Positions 47,341 through 57,448 of a stretch of 64,000 nucleotides of DNA are shown here, piece by piece. How positions within the stretch are numbered: position 1 is the first letter of the stretch; each line of letters begins with the position of its first letter. The stretch is from Streptococcus sp. 68 (GTDB lineage: Bacteria; Bacillota; Bacilli; Lactobacillales; Streptococcaceae). The stretch lies in assembly GCF_013277415.1 (NCBI RefSeq), contig NZ_VMMX01000010.1:62001-126000 (forward strand), in the 5' to 3' direction. The notes under the pieces were generated by a model. That model did not search any database. It was given only the letters and a program-made list of their open reading frames with translations, and was not told the origin of the DNA. The position numbers and the translations under genes were made by a program.

Positions 47341-47426
47341 TTGTAATTGAAAATAAGAGTACTACTCAACTTGATATACTTGTACTCCGTGATCATTATT
47401 GCGATGAAGATGGAAATGAGTTTTAG
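47337..47426 (+). CDS. Candidate RiPP precursor peptide, translationally coupled to the radical SAM gene
   Basis: A 29-residue ORF (start MIVIENKSTTQLDILVL, end RDHYCDEDGNEF). Its ATG overlaps the radical SAM stop (ATGA), and an exceptional ribosome binding site AGAGGGGGTG lies 6 bases upstream. The hydrophobic/charged N-terminus could be the leader. The C-terminal part has one Cys, one His, one Tyr and several Asp/Glu, possible crosslink sites (Tyr-Cys-Asp resembles a three-residue cyclophane pattern; a Cys thioether is another option). No similar peptide comes to mind. Translation is well supported; function is inferred. Confidence 0.65.
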   Translation: MIVIENKSTTQLDILVLRDHYCDEDGNEF

Positions 47427-47470
47427 ATTGATTTTTAAAATATAAATCGAAATTTAGTTAGTCTAGTTCA

Positions 47471-47600
47471 GGAGGTAATCACTCTTAATAAACAGCATCA
47501 TATATAGGTTAATTAAATTATTGTATAGTCTCAGTTGGAGTTAATTTGTTTATAACTTTTAGACTGAGGCTTTTATATCTATTCGCTTTCTTTTAGATAG
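47471..47600 (+). other. Non-coding gap before the ABC gene with an orphan Shine-Dalgarno
   Basis: GGAGGT at 47471-47476 is not followed by ATG, GTG or TTG at a usable distance. A terminator hairpin follows (AGTCTCAGT at 47527-47535 with ACTGAGGCT at 47563-47571, then TTTTAT), which separates the peptide genes from the transporter gene. Confidence 0.5.
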
Positions 47601-47608
47601 GCTTATTT

Positions 47609-49186
47609 ATGAAATTTCTAAAATACATTAAAACTAATATTTTTATCTATTTTTTAATAGGAGTGCTTTTGAATAGTGGGATGGCTCTAATAAAGCCATT
47701 GTTATTGGATAAGCTATTGAATATTCGTGAAGAGCAACTTACAATTGGTACAATTTCATACTTTGTTTTATATGGACTGTGTTTGCACCTGTTTTTTTAT
47801 AGCACGATGTTGCTAGCAAATTTTGTCAGTAATAATCTGCAGCGTCATCTACAAATTCGTTTAAAAGATCAGCTTATCAAGAAACTATTTTTGAAGGAAA
47901 ATGTTGTATATGATGAAAAAGTTTCAATTGTTACACAAGATATGGAACTGCTCTATAATCGCTTCTTTTTACCCCTGGATATGATAGTTGGAAGAGTTTT
48001 TATACTTTGTACAACGATTGTTTTTATTTTGGTGCAAAATTTTTGGCTTGGTATTGTTTTTATCGTGTTCTCTTTTCTTCGACCATTACCTCAATGGGTA
48101 ATGAATAATCATTTAATGAAAAGTGGTGCAAATTTTTCGGAAATGCAAAAAGCTTTTCATCTATCTGTAGGAGATTTTTTTAAGGGAGCAGATACGATAT
48201 ATTTTTATGGCGCTAGTAAAGAAAACCTTGCTAAGATGAGAAAAAACAACGAGTGTTACGAGAACGCTCGTTGGAAAAATGAATGGACTAGCAATGTCGT
48301 TTATTTTTTCAATGGTCCTTTAGAATTCCTTAGTCAGGTACTACCTCTTGCACTTGGTCTTTTATTACAAAAGAGCGGTATAGAGTTAACAACAGCTAGT
48401 TTGGTCTCTATGTATATAGCTACAATGAATCTTAGCGGACCTATTCAAAGAATTATGTATAGCATATCTGATATACAGCGATCGCAAACAGTGAAAGAAA
48501 AAATATTTTCATTATTGGAAGAATCTTGTTTAGAAACATCATATCCGACAGTCGAATCTTTAGCTGAGCTAGTTTTGGAGGGTGTTTCAAAACAGGTTGG
48601 AGAGCAAGTGCTCTTTTATGATTTGTCACTTAGATTAACCAAGCCAAGTAAAGTTTTAATAAAGGGAGCTAGTGGTACCGGAAAGTCAACTCTCCTACAG
48701 TTGGTAGCAGGAAAGATAAGTCCGAATAGTGGTAGAATTATCGTACGTGATAAATCAGGTCGAGAATTTACTCATTATCAAGGGAATGTCGCTTATATCT
48801 CTCAGAATCCATTTTTCAGACATGGGACAATTCGAGAAAATTTAACATTAGGACAGGAGATTTCAGATAAAGAATTACTCTGTTGCCTAGAACAAGTTGG
48901 CTTAACGAATGAAATCACTAATATCTTGGATTATCAACTGATAAATAATGGAGAAAACATTTCAGGTGGGCAACGTTTACGACTTGAATTAGTTCGCTGT
49001 CTGCTTCGGAAAAAAGACATTGTGTTGGCGGATGAGGTTACATCATCCTTAGACAAGGACAATGCATATCAAGTGCGCCAGTTACTTTTGCAGTTGCCTA
49101 TCATTTTGATTGAAGTTGCTCATCATATTGATTCAGAAACGGTTTATAATCAAGTAATTGATTTGGGAAAATATAGAATAAAATAA
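47609..49186 (+). CDS. ABC exporter with fused membrane and ATPase domains
   Basis: A 525-residue half-transporter. Six membrane helices occupy about residues 1-300. The ATPase domain has Walker A KGASGTGKSTLL near residue 355, signature NISGGQRLRLELVR near 452, and Walker B DIVLADEVTSSLDKD near 472. There is no N-terminal C39 peptidase domain, so it would export a leaderless or separately processed peptide. It is placed after the radical SAM and peptide genes and probably secretes the mature product. Its AT-rich base use resembles the island and not the flanking genes. Confidence 0.85.
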   Translation: MKFLKYIKTNIFIYFLIGVLLNSGMALIKPLLLDKLLNIREEQLTIGTISYFVLYGLCLHLFFYSTMLLANFVSNNLQRHLQIRLKDQLIKKLFLKENVVYDEKVSIVTQDMELLYNRFFLPLDMIVGRVFILCTTIVFILVQNFWLGIVFIVFSFLRPLPQWVMNNHLMKSGANFSEMQKAFHLSVGDFFKGADTIYFYGASKENLAKMRKNNECYENARWKNEWTSNVVYFFNGPLEFLSQVLPLALGLLLQKSGIELTTASLVSMYIATMNLSGPIQRIMYSISDIQRSQTVKEKIFSLLEESCLETSYPTVESLAELVLEGVSKQVGEQVLFYDLSLRLTKPSKVLIKGASGTGKSTLLQLVAGKISPNSGRIIVRDKSGREFTHYQGNVAYISQNPFFRHGTIRENLTLGQEISDKELLCCLEQVGLTNEITNILDYQLINNGENISGGQRLRLELVRCLLRKKDIVLADEVTSSLDKDNAYQVRQLLLQLPIILIEVAHHIDSETVYNQVIDLGKYRIK

Positions 49187-49211
49187 ATAGACTTGTTCGG
49201 CATCTTGCTAG

Positions 49212-49236
49212 CCATAATATATGTGTTATATTATGG
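49212..49236. terminator. Hairpin after the ABC exporter gene
   Basis: CCATAATATA and TATATTATGG pair around TGTGT, followed by ATTGTTTT. Likely terminator, or a processing hairpin in a longer transcript. Confidence 0.6.
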
Positions 49237-49397
49237 ATTGTTTTAGCTGATTTAAAGATGTGAGAACTAAAAACTATGGCTAAGTTGGAATGTTAAAAAT
49301 TCAATTTCTGACCACCTAATCTTGTGTCAAATAGTTATCAAACAAAGTCTACTATACCATTTATCAGTTAAATATTTTTATGTTATAGGAGCGCTAC

Positions 49398-50576
49398 ATG
49401 TCTAATTCATTTGTCAAGTTGTTAGTCTCTCAATTGTTTGCAAATTTAGCAGATATTTTCTTTAGAGTAACAATCATTGCTAACATATACATTATTTCAA
49501 AATCAGTAATTGCCACGTCATTAGTTCCCATTTTAATAGGGATATCCTCTTTTGTTGCGAGTCTTTTAGTTCCTTTAGTTACTAAAAGGATAGCGCTAAA
49601 TAGAGTTTTATCTTTATCCCAATTTGGAAAGACTATATTATTGGCGATACTGGTAGGAATGTTTACCGTAATGCAATCCGTAGCGCCTTTGGTAACCTAT
49701 CTATTTGTTGTGGCAATTTCAATATTAGATGGTTTTGCAGCACCTGTTTCCTATGCTATTGTGCCACGCTATGCGACCGATTTGGGTAAGGCTAATTCAG
49801 CCTTATCAATGAGTGGTGAAGCTGTTCAGTTAGTGGGTTGGGGATTAGGTGGACTCTTGTTTGCAACAATTGGTCTTTTACCTACCACGTTTATCATTTT
49901 AATGTTGTATATAATTTCTAGCTTTCTGATGTTATTTCTTCCTAACGCTGAAGTGGAGGTGTTAGAGTCAGAAACTAATCTTGAAATTTTGCTCAAAGGT
50001 TGGAAGTTAGTTGCTAGAGATCCTAGATTAAGACTTTTTGTATCAGCAAATTTATTGGAAATTTTCTCAAATACGATTTGGGTTTCTTCCATTATACTTG
50101 TTTTTGTAACTGAGTTATTAAATAAAACGGAAAGTTACTGGGGATATTCTAATACAGCATACTCTATTGGTATTATAATTAGTGGCTTAATTGCTTTTAG
50201 GCTATCTGAAAAGTTCCTTGCTGCTAAATGGGAAAGTATTCTTTTTCCGCTTGTAGCTATGGCAATAGTGACACTGACTATTCTATATTTTCCAAACGCA
50301 CAGATTTTTTTATTATTTTCAGCTTTAGTTGGTATGTTATCGCAACTAAAAGAAGTTCCTGAAAGTGTATTTCTTCAGGAAACAGTAGAGGAAAATAACT
50401 TGGTTAATGTCTATTCCGTTCTTGAAGTGATTTCGACACTAGCATTTTCAGTGTTTGTTTTGCTAATGAGCTATATTACTGAGAGTTTTGGTATTAGCAT
50501 CAGTTTTTGGCTATCAGCCATTTGTCTGATGATAGAAGCTATTTTAATTTATATCAGACGAGATTATTTTAAATAA
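49398..50576 (+). CDS. MFS transporter of the accessory island (possible immunity/efflux)
   Basis: A 392-residue membrane protein with about 12 hydrophobic segments. It resembles MFS efflux proteins of the macrolide-efflux/enterobactin-exporter type. Ribosome binding site TAGGAG. It is the last gene before the right-hand hairpin repeat and has the same AT-rich base use as the rSAM cluster. It may export the cluster product or give self-protection; a separate drug efflux role cannot be excluded. The gap upstream (49187-49397) holds only a terminator-like hairpin. Confidence 0.8.
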   Translation: MSNSFVKLLVSQLFANLADIFFRVTIIANIYIISKSVIATSLVPILIGISSFVASLLVPLVTKRIALNRVLSLSQFGKTILLAILVGMFTVMQSVAPLVTYLFVVAISILDGFAAPVSYAIVPRYATDLGKANSALSMSGEAVQLVGWGLGGLLFATIGLLPTTFIILMLYIISSFLMLFLPNAEVEVLESETNLEILLKGWKLVARDPRLRLFVSANLLEIFSNTIWVSSIILVFVTELLNKTESYWGYSNTAYSIGIIISGLIAFRLSEKFLAAKWESILFPLVAMAIVTLTILYFPNAQIFLLFSALVGMLSQLKEVPESVFLQETVEENNLVNVYSVLEVISTLAFSVFVLLMSYITESFGISISFWLSAICLMIEAILIYIRRDYFK

Positions 50577-50654
50577 GAGACTGGTTAAAAAGTCTTGAAA
50601 AATTAGAAAAGCGCATAGTATCAGGTGTTGAAAAACTTGATATTGTGCGTTTTA
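50577..50654 (+). repeat. Hairpin repeat, right copy bounding the accessory island
   Basis: Begins GAGACTGG, then AAAAAGTCTTGAAAA, and the stem-loop core GCGCATAGTATCAGGTG to CTTGATATTGTGCGT. It is the inverted counterpart of 44735-44814 and ends MFS-gene transcription. Confidence 0.85.
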
Positions 50655-50786
50655 TTATGGAAAGATTCCCTTCATTGTCTCCTGAAATGGAGTTTTTGCC
50701 CAGGATCACTCTATTTGAAATATACATAGAAAAACCGCATAATTCTTAAAATAAACTGAAATCTAGTGAAAATGTACGGTAAACAA

Positions 50787-50816
50787 TTGAAAAACTAGTC
50801 TATAAAGTGGTACAAT
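50787..50816 (+). promoter_or_regulatory. Promoter of the dlt operon
   Basis: TTGAAA (50787-50792) and TACAAT (50811-50816) with an 18-base spacer, about 70 bases before dltX. Confidence 0.7.
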
Positions 50817-50885
50817 AGTAGAAAAATACTATAGTAAGAGTCTATCTTATTTAGCAAAAATTACAGAAATGAATGGTTTTTCTTG

Positions 50886-51017
50886 ATGAAACAGAGAAAA
50901 GAATTGTACCTCTTTCTTGGTCGGACAGCCTTGTATTTTCTTATCTTTCTAGGGCTGCTTTACTTCTTTAGCTATCTTGGCCAGGGTCAAGGAAGCTTTA
51001 TCTATAATGAATTTTAA
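50886..51017 (+). CDS. dltX: DltX, small membrane protein of the dlt operon
   Basis: A 43-residue protein with one membrane helix (RTALYFLIFLGLLYFFSYL) and a short conserved C-terminus ending FIYNEF. DltX is needed for D-alanylation of teichoic acids, passing D-alanine in the membrane complex. Its place just before dltA is diagnostic. It is short and often missed in annotation. Confidence 0.93.
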   Translation: MKQRKELYLFLGRTALYFLIFLGLLYFFSYLGQGQGSFIYNEF

Positions 51018-51037
51018 CTTGAAGGAGAATTCCTATT

Positions 51038-52588
51038 GTGTCAAATAAACCAATAGTAGATATGATTGAAACCATTGAGCATTTTGCTCAGACACAGCCT
51101 AACTATCCTGTTTACAATGTTTTGGGGCAGGAACACACTTATGGAGATTTAAAGGCTGATTCGGATAGTTTGGCTGCAGCCATTGACCAACTAGGCTTGC
51201 CTAAGAAGTCTCCTGTGGTCGTTTTTGGTGGCCAAGAATATGAAATGTTGGCAACTTTTGTAGCCTTGACTAAGTCAGGACATGCCTACATTCCAATTGA
51301 TAGTCATTCGGCTTTGGAGCGAGTTTCAGCTATTTTAGAAGTAGCAGAGCCAAGCTTGATTATTGCCATCTCAGACTTTCCATTGGAGCAGGTTTCTACA
51401 CCGATGATGACTCTAGCTCAGGTTCAAGAAGCCTTTGCCCAAGGGACTAGCTATGAGATCACACATCCAGTCAAGGGCGATGATAACTACTACATTATCT
51501 TTACTTCTGGTACGACTGGTAAGCCAAAGGGAGTGCAGATTTCCCATGATAACCTCCTCAGCTTTACCAACTGGATGATTATGGACAAGGAATTTGTGAC
51601 GCCAAGTCGTCCGCAAATGCTGGCTCAACCACCTTATTCATTTGACCTGTCTGTCATGTACTGGGCACCGACCTTGGCACTTGGTGGTACGCTTTTCGCT
51701 CTTCCTTCAGCTATTACTCAGGACTTTAAGCAACTCTTTGCGACCATCTTTTCATTGCCAATCGCTATCTGGACATCAACGCCTTCTTTTGCGGATATGG
51801 CCATGTTGTCAGAAGACTTCAATAGTCAGAAAATGCCTGGAATCACGCATTTCTACTTTGATGGAGAAGAATTGACGGTTAAAACGGCTCAAAAATTGCG
51901 TGAGCGTTTCCCACATGCCCGTATTATCAATGCCTACGGCCCAACAGAAGCGACAGTAGCCCTGTCAGCAGTTTCCGTGACAGACGAGATGTTAGCGACT
52001 CTCAAACGCCTACCAATCGGCTATACCAAGGCTGATTCTCCAACCTTTATTATTGATGAGGAAGGCAATAAACTGCCAAATGGTGAACAGGGAGAAATCA
52101 TTGTTTCTGGGCCAGCTGTTTCAAAAGGTTATATGAACAATCCTGAAAAAACAGCGGAAGCCTTCTTTGAATTTGAAGGTCTGCCAGCCTATCACACAGG
52201 CGATGTGGGAACCATGACAGATGAGGGCTTACTTCTCTACGGCGGACGCATGGACTTCCAGATTAAGTTCAACGGTTACCGCATTGAGTTAGAAGATGTC
52301 TCTCAAAATCTTAATAAGTCTCGTTATATCGAATCTGCTGTCGCAGTACCACGTTATAACAAGGATCACAAGGTACAAAATCTACTGGCCTATGTCATCT
52401 TAAAAGACGGTGTTCGTGAGCAGTTTGAGCGTGATATCGATATTACCAAGGCTATCAAGGAAGACCTGATAGACATCATGATGTCCTACATGATGCCGTC
52501 TAAATTCCTTTACCGAGACAGTTTGCCATTGACTCCCAATGGAAAGATTGATATTAAAGGATTGATTAACGAGGTGAATAAGAGATGA
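51038..52588 (+). CDS. dltA: D-alanine--poly(phosphoribitol) ligase subunit 1 (D-alanine:D-alanyl carrier ligase)
   Basis: A 516-residue adenylate-forming enzyme that activates D-alanine and loads it on DltC. Motifs: [20 protein letters not shown] (A3) near residue 150, [11 protein letters not shown] (A5) near residue 300, YHTGDVG (A7) near 387, and PLTPNGKID (A10 Lys) near 500. The start is GTG at 51038 after AAGGAGAAT. It overlaps dltB by 4 bases. Confidence 0.96.
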   Translation: MSNKPIVDMIETIEHFAQTQPNYPVYNVLGQEHTYGDLKADSDSLAAAIDQLGLPKKSPVVVFGGQEYEMLATFVALTKSGHAYIPIDSHSALERVSAILEVAEPSLIIAISDFPLEQVSTPMMTLAQVQEAFAQGTSYEITHPVKGDDNYYIIFTSGTTGKPKGVQISHDNLLSFTNWMIMDKEFVTPSRPQMLAQPPYSFDLSVMYWAPTLALGGTLFALPSAITQDFKQLFATIFSLPIAIWTSTPSFADMAMLSEDFNSQKMPGITHFYFDGEELTVKTAQKLRERFPHARIINAYGPTEATVALSAVSVTDEMLATLKRLPIGYTKADSPTFIIDEEGNKLPNGEQGEIIVSGPAVSKGYMNNPEKTAEAFFEFEGLPAYHTGDVGTMTDEGLLLYGGRMDFQIKFNGYRIELEDVSQNLNKSRYIESAVAVPRYNKDHKVQNLLAYVILKDGVREQFERDIDITKAIKEDLIDIMMSYMMPSKFLYRDSLPLTPNGKIDIKGLINEVNKR

Positions 52589-53829
52589 TGGAGTTCTTTC
52601 AACAGCTTCCTCATTTAGAGCCATACGGCAATCCTCAGTATTTTGTCTATGTGATTGCTGCAACCTTACCCATCTTTATTGGCCTCTTTTTCAAGAAACG
52701 CTTTGCCTGGTATGAAGTGCTGGTTAGCCTCTTCTTTATCGTCACCATGTTGGTGGGTGGAAAGACCAATCAACTGGCTGCCTTGGGTATTTACCTTTGC
52801 TGGGAAATAGTGCTCCTGCTTTTCTACAAGCATTATCGAAAAAGCAAGGATGGCAAGTGGGTCTTCTACTTAGTTAGTTTTCTGTCCTTACTTCCGATTA
52901 TCTTTGTCAAGGTGCAGCCAGCTATCAATGGAACGCAGTCTTTGCTTGGATTTTTGGGAATTTCTTATCTGACCTTTCGTTCGGTTGGGATTATCATCGA
53001 GCTGAGAGATGGAGTGATTAAGGATTTTACCCTCTGGGAATTCCTTCGTTTCCTTCTCTTCATGCCGACTTTTTCAAGTGGTCCAATCGATCGCTTTAAG
53101 CGTTTTAATGAAAATTATCAGGCCATTCCTGAGCGAGATGAGTTGATGGATATGCTGGATGAATCTGTTCGCTATATCATGTGGGGATTTTTGTATAAGT
53201 TTATCCTAGCTCATGTTTTAGGAGAGACCTTACTCCCTCCTCTGAAGAATCTAGCCTTGCAGTCAGGTGGTTTCTTTAACCTCTATGCCTTGGCAGTTAT
53301 GTATACCTTTGGTCTGGAGCTCTTTTTTGACTTTGCAGGTTACTCTATGTTTGCCTTGGCCATCTCAAACTTAATGGGAATCCGTAGCCCTATCAACTTT
53401 AACAAGCCCTTTTTATCAAGGGATTTAAAGGAATTTTGGAATCGCTGGCATATGAGTCTCTCTTTCTGGTTCCGTGACTTTGTCTTTATGCGAATGGTGA
53501 TGGTATTGACCAGAAAGAAGGTCTTTAAAAATCGTAATGTAACCTCAAGTGTGGCCTACATTGTAAATATGCTGGTTATGGGATTTTGGCATGGAGTGAC
53601 CTGGTATTATATCGCCTATGGCCTCTTTCATGGACTGGGCTTGGTCATTAATGACGCTTGGATTCGTAAGAAAAAAACGCTTAATAAGGAACGGAAAAAA
53701 GCAGGGAAAGCTGCTCTACCTGAGAATCGCTGGATTCAGTTGCTTGGCATGGTTATCACCTTCCATGTCGTCATGCTGTCATTCTTAATCTTTTCTGGAT
53801 TCTTGAATGATCTATGGTTTAAAAAATAA
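52585..53829 (+). CDS. dltB: DltB, membrane-bound O-acyltransferase for teichoic acid D-alanylation
   Basis: A 414-residue polytopic MBOAT protein. The invariant His is in [19 protein letters not shown] near residue 333, and [15 protein letters not shown] near residue 288 is another family block. It transfers D-alanine from DltC across the membrane with DltX and DltD. It is coupled to dltA by overlapping ATG/TGA. Confidence 0.96.
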   Translation: MMEFFQQLPHLEPYGNPQYFVYVIAATLPIFIGLFFKKRFAWYEVLVSLFFIVTMLVGGKTNQLAALGIYLCWEIVLLLFYKHYRKSKDGKWVFYLVSFLSLLPIIFVKVQPAINGTQSLLGFLGISYLTFRSVGIIIELRDGVIKDFTLWEFLRFLLFMPTFSSGPIDRFKRFNENYQAIPERDELMDMLDESVRYIMWGFLYKFILAHVLGETLLPPLKNLALQSGGFFNLYALAVMYTFGLELFFDFAGYSMFALAISNLMGIRSPINFNKPFLSRDLKEFWNRWHMSLSFWFRDFVFMRMVMVLTRKKVFKNRNVTSSVAYIVNMLVMGFWHGVTWYYIAYGLFHGLGLVINDAWIRKKKTLNKERKKAGKAALPENRWIQLLGMVITFHVVMLSFLIFSGFLNDLWFKK

Positions 53830-53839
53830 AAGGAAGTAA

Positions 53840-55343
<1,504 letters not shown>

Positions 55344-55356
55344 ATCATAATATAGA

Positions 55357-55406
55357 AGAGTTCAAGAATGAAGCTGATTTTTACGTTTTTTCTTGACTCT
55401 TTTTTA
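55357..55406 (+). terminator. Intrinsic terminator after dltD
   Basis: AAGAGTTCAAGAA pairs with TTCTTGACTCTT around a ~20-base loop, followed by TTTT. Its right arm contains TTGACT, which also serves as the adc -35 element. Confidence 0.75.
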
Positions 55407-55443
55407 GATTATGATATAATGAACCAGTAAATGACCGGTTAAT
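55393..55443 (+). promoter_or_regulatory. adc operon promoter with AdcR operator
   Basis: TTGACT (55393-55398) and TATAAT (55415-55420), 16-base spacer. Downstream, TGAACCAGTAAA (55420-55431) and ATGACCGGTTAA (55431-55442) each match 10 of 12 bases of the zinc-AdcR consensus TTAACYRGTTAA, so AdcR would block its own promoter when zinc is ample. Confidence 0.8.
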
Positions 55444-55495
55444 AAATTGGTTTTCTCTTAGAAATAGAGAAGAAGGGATGGGAAAGGAGTAATAC

Positions 55496-55936
55496 ATGAG
55501 ACAGCTTGCACAGGAAATCGACACATTTTTAAATGAGGTTATTTTAAGAGCTGAAAATCAGCATGAAATCCTAATAGGTCATTGCACTAGCGAGGTGGCC
55601 CTGACCAATACTCAGGAGCATATCCTCATGCTTTTGTCAGAGGAATCTTTAACAAATTCAGAATTGGCCCGTCGTCTCAATGTCAGTCAGGCTGCAGTTA
55701 CCAAGGCCATTAAGTCTTTGGTCAAGGAAGGGATGTTGGAAACATCCAAGGATCCTAAAGATGCGCGTGTGATTTTTTATCAGTTGACTGATTTGGCTCG
55801 TCCAATCGCTGAGGAGCATCATCACCACCATGAGCATACACTTTTAACCTATGAACAAGTGGCGACTCAGTTTACTCCAAATGAACAAAAAGTGATTCAG
55901 CGGTTTTTGACTGCTTTAGTAGGAGAAATCAAATAA
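55496..55936 (+). CDS. adcR: Zinc-responsive MarR-family repressor AdcR
   Basis: A 146-residue MarR protein. The winged helix contains [20 protein letters not shown] near residue 60, and the metal-sensing cluster is [16 protein letters not shown] near residue 110 (paired with His/Glu/Cys near residues 24-42). AdcR represses zinc uptake genes under zinc sufficiency. It shares its last base with the adcC ATG. Operators lie in its own promoter. Confidence 0.96.
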   Translation: MRQLAQEIDTFLNEVILRAENQHEILIGHCTSEVALTNTQEHILMLLSEESLTNSELARRLNVSQAAVTKAIKSLVKEGMLETSKDPKDARVIFYQLTDLARPIAEEHHHHHEHTLLTYEQVATQFTPNEQKVIQRFLTALVGEIK

Positions 55937-56640
55937 TGAGATACATTACGGTAGAGGATTTATCCTTCTATTATGATAAGGAGCCCGTTCTTGAACATAT
56001 CAATTATAGTGTTGATAGTGGGGAATTTGTTACCTTGACAGGGGAAAATGGAGCAGCTAAGACGACACTCATCAAGGCCAGTCTTGGAATTCTCCAACCA
56101 CGCATTGGTAAGGTAACCATTTCAAAGACAAATACGCAGGGTAAGAAATTGAGAATAGCTTACCTTCCTCAACAGATTGCTAGTTTTAATGCAGGTTTTC
56201 CAAGTACGGTTTACGAATTTGTCAAGTCGGGTCGCTATCCGCGAAAAGGCTGGTTCCGTCGTTTGAATGCTCATGATGAGGAGCATATCAAGGCCAGTTT
56301 GGACTCAGTTGGCATGTGGGAACACCGAGACAAACGCTTGGGGTCTCTATCTGGAGGACAAAAGCAGCGAGCGGTGATTGCGCGTATGTTTGCTTCGGAT
56401 CCAGATGTGTTTATCCTAGATGAGCCGACAACGGGGATGGATGCAGGAAGTAAAAACGAATTTTACGAACTCATGCACCACAGCGCCCATCATCATGGCA
56501 AGGCTGTTTTGATGATTACTCATGACCCTGAAGAAGTTAAGGACTATGCGGACCGCAATATTCATCTAGTCCGTAACCAAGACTCGCCATGGCGTTGTTT
56601 CAACGTTCATGAGAATGATCAGGAGGTGGGCCATGCTTAG
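55936..56640 (+). CDS. adcC: Zinc ABC transporter ATP-binding protein AdcC
   Basis: A 234-residue ATPase. Walker A reads [13 protein letters not shown], with Ala where most ABC proteins have Gly before GK; I recall the same in pneumococcal AdcC, so it is not a strain defect. Signature [13 protein letters not shown] near residue 133, Walker [14 protein letters not shown] near 155. A His-rich stretch ([10 protein letters not shown]) occurs near residue 180. It overlaps adcR by 1 base and adcB by 8 bases. Confidence 0.95.
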   Translation: MRYITVEDLSFYYDKEPVLEHINYSVDSGEFVTLTGENGAAKTTLIKASLGILQPRIGKVTISKTNTQGKKLRIAYLPQQIASFNAGFPSTVYEFVKSGRYPRKGWFRRLNAHDEEHIKASLDSVGMWEHRDKRLGSLSGGQKQRAVIARMFASDPDVFILDEPTTGMDAGSKNEFYELMHHSAHHHGKAVLMITHDPEEVKDYADRNIHLVRNQDSPWRCFNVHENDQEVGHA

Positions 56641-57439
56641 TTTGTTATCTTATGACTTTATGCAACGTGCCTTTCTGGCCGTTATTGCCATGAGTCTTTT
56701 CTCGCCGGTATTGGGGACCTTCCTTATCTTGCGCCGTCAGAGTTTGATGAGTGATACCCTCAGCCACGTCTCGCTTTCAGGTGTAGCATTTGGTCTGGTA
56801 CTAGGGATTTCTCCGACTATTTCTACGATTGCTATTGTCTTGATTGCGGCGGTCTTTCTGGAGTATCTCCGTACGGTTTACAAGAGTTTTATGGAAATCG
56901 GGACAGCAATCCTCATGTCAACGGGTCTGGCTGTTTCTCTGATTGTTATGAGCAAGGGCAAAACTTCTAGTTCTATGAGTTTGGACCAGTATCTTTTTGG
57001 TTCCATCGTGACTATCAGCGAAGAACAGGTCATTTCCCTTTTTGTCATTGCGGCGGTTGTTTTGATTTTGACCTTCCTCTTCCTTCGTCCGATGTACATT
57101 TTGACCTTTGATGAGGATACGGCCTTTGTGGATGGCTTGCCAGTTCGTACCATGTCCATTCTTTTTAACATGGTTACGGGGGTTGCCATTGCCCTTATGA
57201 TTCCTGCAGCAGGAGCTCTTCTGGTATCGACCATTATGGTCTTGCCAGCTAGTATTGCCCTGCGTCTGGGGAAAAACTTTAAATCGGTTATGCTGCTTGC
57301 CAGTGCGATTGGCTTTTTGGGAATGGTGGCAGGACTCTACATTTCCTACTATGCAGAAACACCTGCAAGCGCAAGTATTACCATTATTTTTGTAACTGTT
57401 TTCTTGCTAATTAGTTTAGTAAGACGTTTTATCAAATAG
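56633..57439 (+). CDS. adcB: Zinc ABC transporter permease AdcB
   Basis: A 268-residue ABC-3 family membrane protein with about eight helices. The ATG at 56633 follows GGAGGTGGGCC; a start at 56609 would lie deeper in adcC without a ribosome binding site. The conserved block [20 protein letters not shown] near residue 35 contains the metal-path residues of ZnuB-type permeases. Confidence 0.95.
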   Translation: MLSLLSYDFMQRAFLAVIAMSLFSPVLGTFLILRRQSLMSDTLSHVSLSGVAFGLVLGISPTISTIAIVLIAAVFLEYLRTVYKSFMEIGTAILMSTGLAVSLIVMSKGKTSSSMSLDQYLFGSIVTISEEQVISLFVIAAVVLILTFLFLRPMYILTFDEDTAFVDGLPVRTMSILFNMVTGVAIALMIPAAGALLVSTIMVLPASIALRLGKNFKSVMLLASAIGFLGMVAGLYISYYAETPASASITIIFVTVFLLISLVRRFIK

Positions 57440-57448
57440 GAGACTAAG

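Noticed and set aside
55936..56640. AdcC as inactive because of Ala in the P-loop (GENGAAKT)
   Set aside because: The GKT-equivalent Lys-Thr and all other ABC motifs are present, and I recall the same residue in pneumococcal AdcC, so it is probably normal for this protein.
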